Assembly (NCBI RefSeq): GCF_900109655.1
Contig: NZ_FOAT01000003.1
Location: forward strand, 262,321 to 326,320
Reading direction: 5' to 3'
Source: Hominimerdicola alba
Lineage (GTDB): Bacteria; Bacillota; Clostridia; Oscillospirales; Ruminococcaceae
Length of the DNA: 64,000 nt
In this document: piece by piece, positions 1 to 8,472 of the stretch
Numbering within the stretch: the first letter of the stretch is position 1
How the letters are laid out: the number at the start of each line of letters is the position of its first letter
Program-made: the position numbers and the translations under genes
Notes under the pieces: generated by a model
What the model was told of the DNA's origin: nothing
What the model saw: the letters and a program-made list of their open reading frames with translations, nothing else
Database searches by the model: none

Positions 1-35
1 TTATATTTTGCACTAAAATATCATCTCCGTGCATA

Positions 36-60
36 CCTGCCGTAATGCCTTGACGGCAGG
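36..60. other. Hairpin at the left edge
   Basis: Perfect 8-bp inverted repeat (CCTGCCGT at 36-43 and ACGGCAGG at 53-60) with a 9-nt loop. No T-run follows, so it is not a convincing terminator. It lies in the leader of the small ORF downstream and could be an RNA structure or part of the mobile element. The rest of 1-132 shows no gene. Confidence 0.35.
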
Positions 61-221
61 AGCTGATTCAGCGGAATTGCCACCAGCCGAAACAGCACTT
101 CACCTCCTTTCAAACCGAAAGGAGAAAATGATTTGAATACAAACTACGAGAACAAAAGGAACGAAAATACATCGAATAAAACTGACACCCTTTCCAATAA
201 TACTAGAAAAGGAGTCGGTGA

Positions 222-369
222 TATGAGAGAAAAGAAAGACAAAAAAGCTGAGCTTGCACTGAAAAAGCAGACTCTTGAAGCATGGGCTAACCTGCTGTAC
301 AAGGAGGGTATGATCGACATTGAGCGGTGCAGCCGCATGGTGGAAGCGATCGGCAAGCTGAAAGCATAA
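222..369 (+). CDS. Small helical accessory protein of the recombinase element (48 aa)
   Basis: I chose the ATG at 222 because AAAAGGAG sits 7 nt upstream; this gives a 48-residue protein. The frame is open upstream to a TTG at 133, itself preceded by AAAGGAG, which would add 30 Asn/Thr/Lys-rich residues that look like non-protein sequence. The short form is a Lys-rich N-terminus followed by two predicted helices with a YKEGMID turn. Small proteins of this kind often sit next to large serine recombinases in Clostridia. I do not recognise the family and assign no function. A terminator follows directly. Confidence 0.6.
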
Positions 370-374
370 AAGAA

Positions 375-405
375 AATGACCGCTGTTATCCGGCGGTCAT
401 TTTAC
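375..405. terminator. Rho-independent terminator
   Basis: AATGACCGC (375-383) pairs with GCGGTCATT (393-401), followed by TTTA. It closes the small ORF and also lies just downstream of the minus-strand RhuM-Fic gene, so it may work in both directions. Confidence 0.7.
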
Positions 406-440
406 TATGATGATTCTGTTTTTGATGTGCGGTACTGAGA

Positions 441-1400
441 TCATTTTACCATGCAGTTCATTACAACGTTTATCATCATTTCCTTTTCCGAGGGCTTGGA
501 TTCGGCTATCATTATGGTGAGAGCTGCAAGCGTCTGATCGGATATAGCCTTTTCCGTTTTTTCATCGTCCAGAAATAATGCATGGTTCTTGTCTAGAAAA
601 TACAAAAACATTGCTGCGGCTATACGCTTGTTTCCATCGGAAAAGGAATGGTTCTTGGTGACAAAGTACAGCAGGTTCGCCGCTTTTTCTTCAAGGGTGG
701 GATATATCTCAACTCCCGCAAATTCCTGATAGATATTGGCAATACTTCCCTTGAATGAATCGTCCTTTTCGTTGCCGAAGAGCTCGCTGTCTGATGCAAA
801 CTTCATCTCGTTTATGACCTTTCTGCACTCATCATAACCGAGAACATACACCGCTTTGTTGCCCGAGGGCTTCTTCAATGTCTGGTGATCGTAATCATCA
901 AGCAGATCGAGTGCCTTGTTGAACTTCTCGATAACAGACAGCACCTGCTTTGCATCCAGCTGATTTTCTGCACGTTTCATAATGCGTATGACCTCACCTA
1001 TCTGTTCTATACGCTTATTGTTTACAGCATAGCCACGCATTATGTAATCCTTCAGCACCTTGTTCGCCCATTTGCGGAATTCAACGCCCCGCTTGGATTT
1101 TACACGGTAGCCTACGGAGATTATCACGTCGAGATTATAGTATTCGATATCTCTCGAAACCTCACGTTCACCCTCGGTTTGAACTGTTGCAAATTTTGCA
1201 ACAGTTGCATCTCGTTCAAGCTCACCTTCGTTAAAAACATTTTTAATGTGCCTTGATATCGTTGATTTATCACGTCCGAAAAGTTCGGTAAGCTGTTCGA
1301 GGGACAGCCACACCGTTTCTCCGTCCATATTCACATTAAGTGTAACACAATGATCCGGGGTCTCGAACAAGATCAGTTCATTTTCTTTCATATTCTCCAC
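441..1400 (-). CDS. RhuM-type virulence protein with C-terminal Fic/Doc domain
   Basis: A 319-residue two-domain protein. The first ~110 residues resemble the RhuM family (DNA-binding-like core with WLSLEQLTELFGRD and a YYNLDVIISVGYRV block). The C-terminal part is a Fic/Doc domain with the AMPylation/phosphorylation motif HSFSDGNKR at residues 251-259, all core residues present. Known Fic/Doc proteins transfer nucleotide or phosphate to target proteins, some as toxins. RhuM-Fic fusions are widespread on mobile elements and their role is not settled. The gene is divergent from the serine recombinase with a shared ~130-bp intergenic region. The start may be the GTG at 1400 or the ATG at 1391; no antitoxin gene is visible beside it. 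Confidence 0.8.
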   Translation of the reverse strand: MENMKENELILFETPDHCVTLNVNMDGETVWLSLEQLTELFGRDKSTISRHIKNVFNEGELERDATVAKFATVQTEGEREVSRDIEYYNLDVIISVGYRVKSKRGVEFRKWANKVLKDYIMRGYAVNNKRIEQIGEVIRIMKRAENQLDAKQVLSVIEKFNKALDLLDDYDHQTLKKPSGNKAVYVLGYDECRKVINEMKFASDSELFGNEKDDSFKGSIANIYQEFAGVEIYPTLEEKAANLLYFVTKNHSFSDGNKRIAAAMFLYFLDKNHALFLDDEKTEKAISDQTLAALTIMIAESKPSEKEMMINVVMNCMVK

Positions 1401-1449
1401 CGTCCTTATTACTGTGTATTATATCATAAAGACCGGTATAATACAAGTC

Positions 1450-1478
1450 TTGACTTTTTTGCAAGTCTGTGCTAAAAT
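1450..1478 (+). promoter_or_regulatory. Sigma-A-type promoter for the serine recombinase
   Basis: TTGACT (1450-1455), 17-bp spacer, TAAAAT (1473-1478), about 50 bp ahead of the recombinase start. The window's first bases (ttttgcactaaaata) resemble the -10 side of this promoter, suggesting a related promoter at the left edge. Confidence 0.65.
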
Positions 1479-1528
1479 AATATTGGTACGGATAAATCAT
1501 TATTTTTTAAATTTACCGAGGTGATACA

Positions 1529-3229
1529 ATGGATATTTATTCCGCTGCAAACAAAATGAAGATGGAGCGCAAGACCATCTTTGACCTGGATATAAAAGTA
1601 ACTTTCTATGCGCGAGTTTCAACCACCCGCGATGAGCAGGAAAACTCTATCGAGAACCAGATAAACTTCTTCACCGACATGATAAAGAACAACCCTCACT
1701 GGACTTATGTTGAGGGCTATGTTGACCGTGTGCGCGGCGAATCTGCTGAAAACCGTGCGAACTTTATGCGCATGATAGAGGACGGCAAGGCAGGGGTCTT
1801 CGACCTTGTGCTGACTAAGGAAGTCAGCCGTTTTGCCAGAAATACCGTTGACAGCCTAACCTATACCCGCGAACTTCTGCGGGCAGGCGTGGGCGTATTC
1901 TTCCAGAATGACAACATCTGCACTATCGACACTGACTCTGAACTTCGCCTTACGATAATGTCAAGTATAGCGGCAGACGAAGTCCGCAAGCTGAGTGAGA
2001 GAGTGCGCTGGGGACACAAGCGGTCAATCGAGAGCGGAAATGTTCTGGGCAACAACAGGATATTCGGTTATGACAAGGACGACTGCAAGCTGGTCATCAA
2101 CGAAAAAGAAGCTGAAATGGTCAGGCTGATATTTGAGCTTTACTCCACAGGAAAGTACAGCTCGCGAAAGATACAGAAACTGCTTTATGATAAAGGCTAC
2201 CGCGGACGAAACGGCACAGAGATACACCACAACACGATAACGGGCATAATATCCAACCCGAAATACAAGGGCTGGTACTGCGGCAACAAGGTAAAAGTCA
2301 CGGACTACCGCACAAGGGAACAGCGCTTTCTGCCTGAGGATGAATGGGTGATGTACAAGGATGAAACGGGTGAGGTCGTGCCTGCCATCGTCAGCGAAGA
2401 GATATGGGAAAAGTGCAACGTTATTCTTCGTGAGAGAAGTCAGGCGATAAAAAGCCGAACTCGTTCTTTCAAGGATAAAAGCGTGTTCACGGGACTGATA
2501 TGGTGCAGGGCTCACAATGTCCCCTACTGGCGGACAAGTTATTCAAACTCGGTGGAAAAGGGCGAACCTGTATATCAGTGGATATGCTCTGAGAAAAAGC
2601 GCTCGGGTGCGAAGTCATGTTCATCATTCTCAATCATGGAAAAAGACCTTTACCTGATGCTCTCCGATCATTTCAAACTGGTGGCTGAGCATATCGAAGA
2701 ATATGTGGCAGACTTCCTGAAGATCTACAAAGAGACCAATGCCGAGAAGAACACCGTGAAGCAGATAAACGAGCTGAAAGTTCAGCTTGAAAAGGAAAAA
2801 GCCAAGCGTGAAAAACTCCTTGACCTTTACACCGAGGACGCTATCAGCCGCGATGAATTCAAAAAGCGCAATGACAATGCCAACGTGCTGATATCTCAGC
2901 TGGAAGAGGACATCTCCGAGCTTGAAAAATCAGCCGCTGAGAAAGTTGACTATGTTTCTGAGCTTAAAAAAATAGAAGAATATTTTAATACTATGTACTG
3001 TCCAGAAGGAGATATGACAAAGGAACAAGTTGACGAACTTGCCCGCACGATCATCGACAGGATAGACGTAGTTCCCACGAACAAAAACAGCATGAAACTC
3101 GAAATAAAGCTGAAAACAGGGCTTTCCGAGGACATCACCTATGTCCGCACTGGGGAAAGGTATGCACGTCGTTCAGGACCCATCAGCAAGAAGATGATCG
3201 ATGCCTACAAGACAGGCAGCAGGAACTGA
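1529..3229 (+). CDS. Large serine recombinase (site-specific integrase)
   Basis: 566 residues, the usual size for a large serine integrase. The resolvase catalytic domain covers about 20-165, with the nucleophile in YARVST (Ser31) and the Arg-bearing SRFARN motif at 100-105. The recombinase domain spans about 185-310 and a zinc-ribbon region about 335-375. Its first Cys pair is reduced to a CRAH motif, so one zinc ligand may be His. A coiled coil of about 405-480 and a short C-terminal region follow. ATG with a GAGGTG site 6 nt upstream. Such enzymes integrate and excise elements at att sites in the cytoplasm. Only one recombinase and no conjugation genes are seen, so the element is either cut by the window edge or a remnant. 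Confidence 0.9.
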   Translation: MDIYSAANKMKMERKTIFDLDIKVTFYARVSTTRDEQENSIENQINFFTDMIKNNPHWTYVEGYVDRVRGESAENRANFMRMIEDGKAGVFDLVLTKEVSRFARNTVDSLTYTRELLRAGVGVFFQNDNICTIDTDSELRLTIMSSIAADEVRKLSERVRWGHKRSIESGNVLGNNRIFGYDKDDCKLVINEKEAEMVRLIFELYSTGKYSSRKIQKLLYDKGYRGRNGTEIHHNTITGIISNPKYKGWYCGNKVKVTDYRTREQRFLPEDEWVMYKDETGEVVPAIVSEEIWEKCNVILRERSQAIKSRTRSFKDKSVFTGLIWCRAHNVPYWRTSYSNSVEKGEPVYQWICSEKKRSGAKSCSSFSIMEKDLYLMLSDHFKLVAEHIEEYVADFLKIYKETNAEKNTVKQINELKVQLEKEKAKREKLLDLYTEDAISRDEFKKRNDNANVLISQLEEDISELEKSAAEKVDYVSELKKIEEYFNTMYCPEGDMTKEQVDELARTIIDRIDVVPTNKNSMKLEIKLKTGLSEDITYVRTGERYARRSGPISKKMIDAYKTGSRN

Positions 3230-3261
3230 TCTACCCCGCCCCAAGCGGGCGGATACATAAA

Positions 3262-3297
3262 GCCGCGCAAGTCATCACGACCTGCACGGCAATTTTT
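3262..3297 (+). terminator. Terminator after the recombinase
   Basis: Imperfect 12-bp stem (GCCGCGCAAGTC with GACCTGCACGGC) followed by AATTTTTATC. A close relative of this stem occurs at 54973-55010. Confidence 0.7.
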
Positions 3298-3758
3298 ATC
3301 TTACTTCAAAAGCACATGAAAAATCGGGCATTCAGAGACTTTTTTGCTGTCTGTTCAGGTGGGCATTTAGGCACTTTTTAATGCTAAATGTTTTTGCGCG
3401 ATTAACCATTAGTTTAATTTATAGTTGAACATATCACATTAAATAACATCTGAAAAGCCATATTTAAGATTTTGCCAATGTTCATATTCTTATAGAGAAC
3501 TACGTATTCTGCATTACTTGTTATGACGGATAGATAGTGAGTGTATAAATTCCCACACCCCCAAAAACGGATAGCCATCCAACAAGCGAACAGCCGCATG
3601 AGATTATGATCTCTCACACGGCTGACACAGCCGTTAAAAAATGCATCATGTATAGTAAACGATATAAGAAATTGCACTTTGGGAACAAGTAAAAGTTTGA
3701 TATATGCTTTTGCGAGGTTCGCAAAGCAGCAATTTCAATATTGATTAATATAACACTC
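3298..3758. other. Intergenic region, left edge of duplicated segment
   Basis: No convincing gene. A 32-bp hairpin at 3592-3623 (AGCCGCATGAGA with TCTCTCACACGGCT) recurs nearly identically at 19340-19375 beside the paralogous BspA gene, so the duplication includes this flank. The short frames in this stretch lack ribosome binding sites. Confidence 0.5.
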
Positions 3759-5942
3759 TTATTTTACTTCGGAACCGCCCCATTCAACAACTGTGAAGCC
3801 TTTTCTTTCAAATGTGGAAAGCTCCTGCGGTTCAATGTCCACAGCATCTTCAAGAGATGTATATGTCATGAATACGCGCAGCATACTGTCGGGTTCAGGG
3901 GTGATGTTAAGCTTTGCGGAATCTGTATATTTATCACTCTGGAAGGAAATGAGATTATACTTGTTATGCTCCATTTTGGGTAGCCAATATACGATGAACT
4001 CATTCATCTCATCTTCGGTCAGACCCATATAGCTGAGTTTTTCTTTGAGGAAATTCTCGGTATCACTGCCCGCTACACAGAATCCCTTTGAAAAATCAAA
4101 TTCTGTACGGCAGTTTACAGCATCCCAGAACAGGTATCTGTGATGAGTGCCGTCAGCCTTGTTCACAAGTGAACCGTCAGGCTTAGCAACTACATCCCAT
4201 CCGTTGTTGTACTTAGGATAGGTAGTAGAAAGATCTGCCTCAGTTAGCTCGACTTCAACATGAACGTCTGTCTCATTTTCGGGATAGAGGTAGATAACAG
4301 GCTTAGCAACATATTGAGATCTAATTTGGATCTGTCTTTCGCCAAATTCATTCACGACCTGTACCCAGCCGCACTTTCCCTTATACTCTGTAAATGCCCA
4401 ATTATTGTTATTATTCATAACGCCGAGTTCCTGAAGGTAAGTTTTTCCGGGGATCGTTGTAACTTTACCGTAGCTTGTATCGGGTCCGAGATACATAGTG
4501 ATCTCATCGGCGATAACATATAAGTCCGGACTATATTTGACTTCTCTGTCAGGCTTGACATAGGAATTTTTGATGGTACAGGTCACAGCATTTTTGATAG
4601 CGTTTGCAGTATCCCATTTGCCGTTCACTCTTGCAGCAATAGCTACTTTGTAGGTCATGCCTGTGGTGAGATTCTTGGGAGAAGTGTAAACAGTATCAGT
4701 TATGTTCTGTGCCTGAACTTTCCACTTGCCTGCAAGATATACAGCTATACCGTATCTGTCTGCACCTTCAACTTTGTTCCATTTAAATCTCACCTGATGG
4801 TATTTCTCGCTGTATTCAACCTTGATGCTTGTGGGGTATGTTTCTTCTTCGATAGGTAAGCGCTTGTAGGTGTTCTTGCCACTGTTTTCTATAACTGCAT
4901 ATCCACCGATACCGCTTACAACAGTTTCGGGATCATTAGAATTTACCCAGCCTTCGCCGTTGGGAAGCTTTGCGTTATTTCTTATGTTCTTGAAATTTTC
5001 ACCCAGAGAAAGGGTTTTTAGCTCGGTACAATTATCGAACAGTTTGTCCATATCAGTGACCTTACTTGTATCAAAAGTGCTTATATCAATCGTTTTAAGT
5101 TCAAAACAATCCTTGAACATCCGGCTGATATCTGTGATATTGCTTGTGTCAAATCCGCTTAGATCGATCGATATCAAACTTGAACAACCCTCAAACATGG
5201 AATATAAATACCTAACATTTTTTGTATCAAAACCTCTTACATCAAGTGAGGTAAAGCCTGAACAACCCTCGAACATTCCGCTCATATCTCTAACTATGCT
5301 TGTATCAAAATTGCTCAGGTCAAGAGTTGTCAGGTTGGTACAATCACTGAACATATTTCTCATACTTGTGACGTTACTTGTATTAAAATTGCTTATATCA
5401 AGCGTGGTCAAACCTTTACAGCCACTGAACATATTGTTCATATATGTGACTTTTCTTGTATAAAAACTGCTCAGGTCAAGCGAAGTCAAGCTTTCACAGT
5501 CGTAGAACATACCGTTCATATATGTAACATTGTATGTGTTAAAATTGCTAAGATCAAGTTCATTCAAACTTTCACAAAACACAAACATATCAGACATATT
5601 TTTAACATTGCTGGTATCCGCATTTGAAAGGTCTATGGAAGTACAATTAATAAAGTCCATAAACAGACAGTGACTGTCTTCCGGTAAAACAGTTCCTTTT
5701 TCAGCTACAATGGATCTTACATTAAATTTGTAACTATGATCTAATCCACGTAAAGCATTACCGTCAACTTCGCCGCTAAGTGTAAGCACACCTGTTTCTT
5801 CATCAAAAGAATAACACTCTGCCTCGGCAGCAGCTTCTGCCTGTGCTGTGATAGTCTGTGTGATAACAGGCGCACCATAGCTTACAACACCTGCTGTCAT
5901 ACAAAGCGACATCACTACTGCTAAAATTTTTTTCATCTGCAT
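3759..5942 (-). CDS. Secreted BspA/DUF285 repeat protein with fn3, SH3 and C-terminal domain (copy A)
   Basis: 727 residues with a signal peptide ending near residue 36. Residues ~85-320 hold about nine 23-residue DUF285 (BspA-type leucine-rich) repeats of the form LDLSxFDTSxVTxMxxMFxxC. An fn3-like domain follows (~365-455), then a bacterial SH3-like segment (~478-545). The last ~180 residues begin KPVIYLYPENETDV. That domain is almost identical in the paralogue at 19410-21593, while the repeat arrays differ. BspA proteins are cell-surface adhesins that bind host or substrate polymers. No sortase motif or transmembrane anchor is visible, so attachment may be via the SH3 or terminal domain. 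RBS GGGAGGG 8 nt from the ATG. Confidence 0.85.
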   Translation of the reverse strand: MQMKKILAVVMSLCMTAGVVSYGAPVITQTITAQAEAAAEAECYSFDEETGVLTLSGEVDGNALRGLDHSYKFNVRSIVAEKGTVLPEDSHCLFMDFINCTSIDLSNADTSNVKNMSDMFVFCESLNELDLSNFNTYNVTYMNGMFYDCESLTSLDLSSFYTRKVTYMNNMFSGCKGLTTLDISNFNTSNVTSMRNMFSDCTNLTTLDLSNFDTSIVRDMSGMFEGCSGFTSLDVRGFDTKNVRYLYSMFEGCSSLISIDLSGFDTSNITDISRMFKDCFELKTIDISTFDTSKVTDMDKLFDNCTELKTLSLGENFKNIRNNAKLPNGEGWVNSNDPETVVSGIGGYAVIENSGKNTYKRLPIEEETYPTSIKVEYSEKYHQVRFKWNKVEGADRYGIAVYLAGKWKVQAQNITDTVYTSPKNLTTGMTYKVAIAARVNGKWDTANAIKNAVTCTIKNSYVKPDREVKYSPDLYVIADEITMYLGPDTSYGKVTTIPGKTYLQELGVMNNNNNWAFTEYKGKCGWVQVVNEFGERQIQIRSQYVAKPVIYLYPENETDVHVEVELTEADLSTTYPKYNNGWDVVAKPDGSLVNKADGTHHRYLFWDAVNCRTEFDFSKGFCVAGSDTENFLKEKLSYMGLTEDEMNEFIVYWLPKMEHNKYNLISFQSDKYTDSAKLNITPEPDSMLRVFMTYTSLEDAVDIEPQELSTFERKGFTVVEWGGSEVK

Positions 5943-5975
5943 AATTATGCCCTCCCGATCAATATAATATAGAAT

Positions 5976-6004
5976 ATTATAACACGCACAAATTCTATTG
6001 TCAA
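5976..6004 (-). promoter_or_regulatory. Consensus promoter of BspA copy A
   Basis: On the minus strand TTGACA (5999-6004), 17 bp, TATAAT (5976-5981). Just upstream lies a GATTAAGCGAATATGTC element also found ahead of the other three BspA genes. Confidence 0.8.
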
Positions 6005-6207
6005 TATTTTTGACATATTCGCTTAATCATTTGTCAATTGTCTATAAGAGAAAATATTATTATTGTATATTTTGGTCAAAGCATTTTTTGATCATCAATC
6101 AGTTAGATTTTTCATGCATGATCGTATCCGATAATGTATAAGAGTATCAAAAAACAAACACCATACTTCAAACATAAAGTTGCTGAGTTTTACCAGATAT
6201 AAATGTA

Positions 6208-6240
6208 ATACCCCGAAGTATTTTATCGCTTCAGGGCATT
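6208..6240 (-). terminator. Degenerate terminator in hydrolase-BspA spacer (copy A)
   Basis: AATACCCCGAAG and CTTCAGGGCATT form a stem with two mismatches. The equivalent hairpin in copy B (21901-21934) and after the M15 gene (51490-51524) is perfect, so this copy has decayed. Confidence 0.55.
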
Positions 6241-6342
6241 TAATTTTTGTTTTAAAGTATCCGTCAAACCTTCTGCGTCTCCTGACAAAGGAACAGGCAT
6301 GCATATGTAGGCATAACAAGATCAAAGTTGTTGTCATATAAA

Positions 6343-6377
6343 AAACGCAAATCTGTTTGTATGACAGATCTGCGTTT
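6343..6377 (-). terminator. Terminator of M23 hydrolase A
   Basis: Strong 14-bp stem with one mismatch (AAACGCAAATCTGT with ACAGATCTGCGTTT), 30 bp past the stop codon of the minus-strand hydrolase, followed on that strand by a T-rich stretch. Confidence 0.7.
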
Positions 6378-6407
6378 ATTATGTATGATTTAGATCACTG
6401 TACCGTA

Positions 6408-7553
6408 TTAAATCTGACGAAGGTCAACTTTGTCAGCCCAGATTGCAGCTTTTTTATGATAGTAAATACGGAATTCAAGTTTGTGACTGGAATTAGTGTT
6501 GTTGAAGTAAATATTGAAATCCTGCCATGTCTCTGACTGGAAGAAATCGCTTCGGCGAATATCCATTTTTGCAAGTTCTTTTCCGTTATTTGAATTATCA
6601 GCAACTTGAATTGTACATACAACCTCGTCCATAAACCTATTATTCAGATTTGTATAAACTTTATCTGTATTGAAATCGGTTTTAAGTCTGAAAACTACTG
6701 CTTTCTGACCAGTGGAATACTTTTCATAAGGACCGTATACCATCCAGCCCTCCGCCATACTAACATTAGCATGCCATGCATCGCCGTCGCGACGACCAAG
6801 TTTGTGCGGACTCAGTTCACACTGAAGTGTTCTCTGTAACGAACCGGGCTGAAATTTTCTGAACTGGTTAGGACAACGATCGTTGTGTGTCATATCTTGG
6901 ATATATTCTTTAACTTCCTGATAATTGGTAGTAGCACCATCCTTCAGAGTGGAAGGCAGCTGAAGTACCTTACATGGGTCAATGTTTCTGGACATACGCT
7001 CGCTTGGGCCCGGGAATCCAGCTACACGTTTAACCTGGAAATCGAGATGGTAACTTCCGGGGGAATCAGTATCACCGGTCAAGCCGATTATATCTTTTTG
7101 TTTTACTGTCTGGTTTAAACTAACTTTGATTGAACTAAGATGGGAATACTGCGTGTAGATAGTATTTCCATTAATATTATGCTTAATTACGATACGGTTA
7201 CCATAGCCATTACCATATTTGCAGTCAACAACTGTACCATCTGCAACAGCATATACCGATGTACCTTTTGCAGCAGAGATATCTATTGCACCGTGCTGAC
7301 GACTATCAGAAAAACAACCTGTGATTGTATTATTGCTTGTAGGAAGCGGCCAAATCATTACTCGAGATCCTACCGGGATTTCTGTCTTGATCTCATTATA
7401 TGCTAACGCACTAGCTACGATCGAATTTCCAAAGATCGCATTGCCTATCGTGGTGCTGCCCAGTGCAGGAGCGGATACTGAGAGAATACAGCTTGCTGCT
7501 GTCAGAGTTGTGATAACCTTCTTCTTTGCGCTTGTAAATGTTGTGTTTTTCAT
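6408..7553 (-). CDS. Secreted M23 endopeptidase with C-terminal beta-sandwich domain
   Basis: 381 residues. The N-terminal ~49 residues (MKNTTFTSAKKK start) form a signal peptide nearly identical to those of the proteins at 21992-23035 and 51592-52482. The M23/LytM domain (~65-200) carries HGAID (zinc ligands His87, Asp91), YSHLS (His138) and YHLDF (His169, Asp171). The last motif is normally HxH, so the third zinc ligand is Asp here. Residues ~255-381 resemble a carbohydrate-binding jelly roll (MVYGPYEKYSTGQKAVVFRL; FRIYYHKKAAIWADKV). M23 enzymes cleave peptidoglycan cross-bridges. The protein probably acts on its own wall or on neighbouring cells. It is expressed from a LytTR-type promoter with a structured leader. 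RBS AAAGGAATT before the ATG. Confidence 0.85.
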   Translation of the reverse strand: MKNTTFTSAKKKVITTLTAASCILSVSAPALGSTTIGNAIFGNSIVASALAYNEIKTEIPVGSRVMIWPLPTSNNTITGCFSDSRQHGAIDISAAKGTSVYAVADGTVVDCKYGNGYGNRIVIKHNINGNTIYTQYSHLSSIKVSLNQTVKQKDIIGLTGDTDSPGSYHLDFQVKRVAGFPGPSERMSRNIDPCKVLQLPSTLKDGATTNYQEVKEYIQDMTHNDRCPNQFRKFQPGSLQRTLQCELSPHKLGRRDGDAWHANVSMAEGWMVYGPYEKYSTGQKAVVFRLKTDFNTDKVYTNLNNRFMDEVVCTIQVADNSNNGKELAKMDIRRSDFFQSETWQDFNIYFNNTNSSHKLEFRIYYHKKAAIWADKVDLRQI

Positions 7554-7709
7554 TTTGTTTAATTCCTTTCAATTTTGAATTTCTTTTGATCATACCGAAA
7601 TGCCTTTGACATAATTCAGATTTTTTTACTTTTTCTGATCGAACTTATCGTCCGAAATGGCTGCGCAGCCGTTACTGAATTTTGTTTTTTCATTTCGTTG
7701 TTTGACTGT
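7554..7709 (-). ncRNA. Structured 5' leader RNA (copy A)
   Basis: About 155 nt between the inferred start site and the hydrolase ATG. The sequence is conserved in three genes of the window. ATTCAG pairs with CTGAAT around a domain that contains the self-complementary GGCTGCGCAGCC. In copy C the outer helix is ATCCGG/CCGGAT, two compensatory changes, which supports a real RNA helix. It does not match c-di-GMP or c-di-AMP riboswitch consensus features I can recall. A regulatory or stability role is inferred. Confidence 0.55.
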
Positions 7710-7715
7710 ACTTGC

Positions 7716-7744
7716 AGTATAGCACACAAGGTCAACATCAGCAA
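7716..7744 (-). promoter_or_regulatory. Promoter of M23 hydrolase A
   Basis: Minus strand: TTGCTG (7739-7744), 17 bp, TATACT (7716-7721) with an extended -10 (TGC before TATACT). The same boxes and spacing occur before the other two hydrolases. Confidence 0.75.
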
Positions 7745-7751
7745 TTGATTC

Positions 7752-7780
7752 GGAATGAACTGTCAGTAAATCGGAGTGAA
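7752..7780 (-). promoter_or_regulatory. LytTR-type direct-repeat operator (hydrolase A)
   Basis: Minus strand TTCACTCC (7773-7780) and TTCATTCC (7752-7759), starts 21 bp apart, ending 7 bp before the -35 box. This is the known layout for LytTR-domain regulators (9-bp repeats two helical turns apart). It matches the TTTACTCC pair before the 12-codon gene at 51112. Confidence 0.65.
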
Positions 7781-7811
7781 TGGTATATTCAGCATAAAAA
7801 AACATGAAGAA

Positions 7812-7846
7812 AAAGCCGTGCAGACTGCGTTCGTCTGCACGGCTTT
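7812..7846. terminator. Strong hairpin/terminator upstream of hydrolase A
   Basis: 14-bp perfect stem (AAAGCCGTGCAGAC with GTCTGCACGGCTTT). The same hairpin sits at the equivalent place upstream of the M15 hydrolase (52743-52779), so it travels with the promoter module and may insulate it from upstream transcription. Confidence 0.6.
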
Positions 7847-8037
7847 CATTTTAGCATCAGCTTTATCAGATAGCACCGCCTTTTATTCACCTGACAATGT
7901 AATATGCTCGAACTGCAATGACCATCTCTTTGCCGGGCGAATAGTACTTGATAAAATATTTACTTTATGTTATAATTATTAAAAACTTTTTCATTTGTGT
8001 TGCTACAAAATAGTTCGGAATATATCGGGGCGAAAAT

Positions 8038-8472
8038 ATGGTGCTTGAAAAATCCTGCGGAGCAATAGTTTATACAATAGAGAATGAAGAAATAGAATAT
8101 CTTATTGTAGAGGAGATAAGCGGTTCTCACAGCTTTCCCAAAGGGCATATGGAAAATGAAGAGACCGAAGAAGAAACGGCACTTCGTGAGATCAGAGAAG
8201 AGACGGATCTTGAAGTTGAGCTGTTTACTGCTTTCAGAGTGAGCGAACAATATGATCCCGCGGAAAAACCCGGAGTGACCAAGCAGGTAATATATTTTCT
8301 GGCAAAATATTCAGGTCAAAAACCACGTGTGGTACGACCAAATGAGGTCAGAGCTTTGATAAGTCTGCGGCTTGAAGATGCTCTCAAAATAATGGAACAT
8401 GAAAAAGAATTTCTCAAACAGGCTGATGACTATATAAAAAATAGATCTGTCAAACAGTCTGACCGGGACTGA
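8038..8472 (+). CDS. NUDIX hydrolase
   Basis: 144 residues. The Nudix box begins GHMENEE (about residue 38) and ends REIREETDL, with the catalytic Glu cluster intact; the usual Gly after EET is Asp. The small size and the start (EKSCGAIVYTIE) resemble diadenosine-polyphosphate or house-cleaning NUDIX enzymes, which hydrolyse a nucleoside diphosphate linked to another group. Substrate cannot be set from sequence. Its 3' end overlaps the convergent histidine kinase gene by 23 bp, so the two transcripts are antisense there. The RBS is weak (GGGGCG). Confidence 0.8.
   Translation: MVLEKSCGAIVYTIENEEIEYLIVEEISGSHSFPKGHMENEETEEETALREIREETDLEVELFTAFRVSEQYDPAEKPGVTKQVIYFLAKYSGQKPRVVRPNEVRALISLRLEDALKIMEHEKEFLKQADDYIKNRSVKQSDRD

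Noticed and set aside
7554-7709. c-di-GMP or c-di-AMP riboswitch in the hydrolase leaders
   Set aside because: The conserved sequence blocks of those classes are not present as far as I can recall; kept as an unassigned structured leader.
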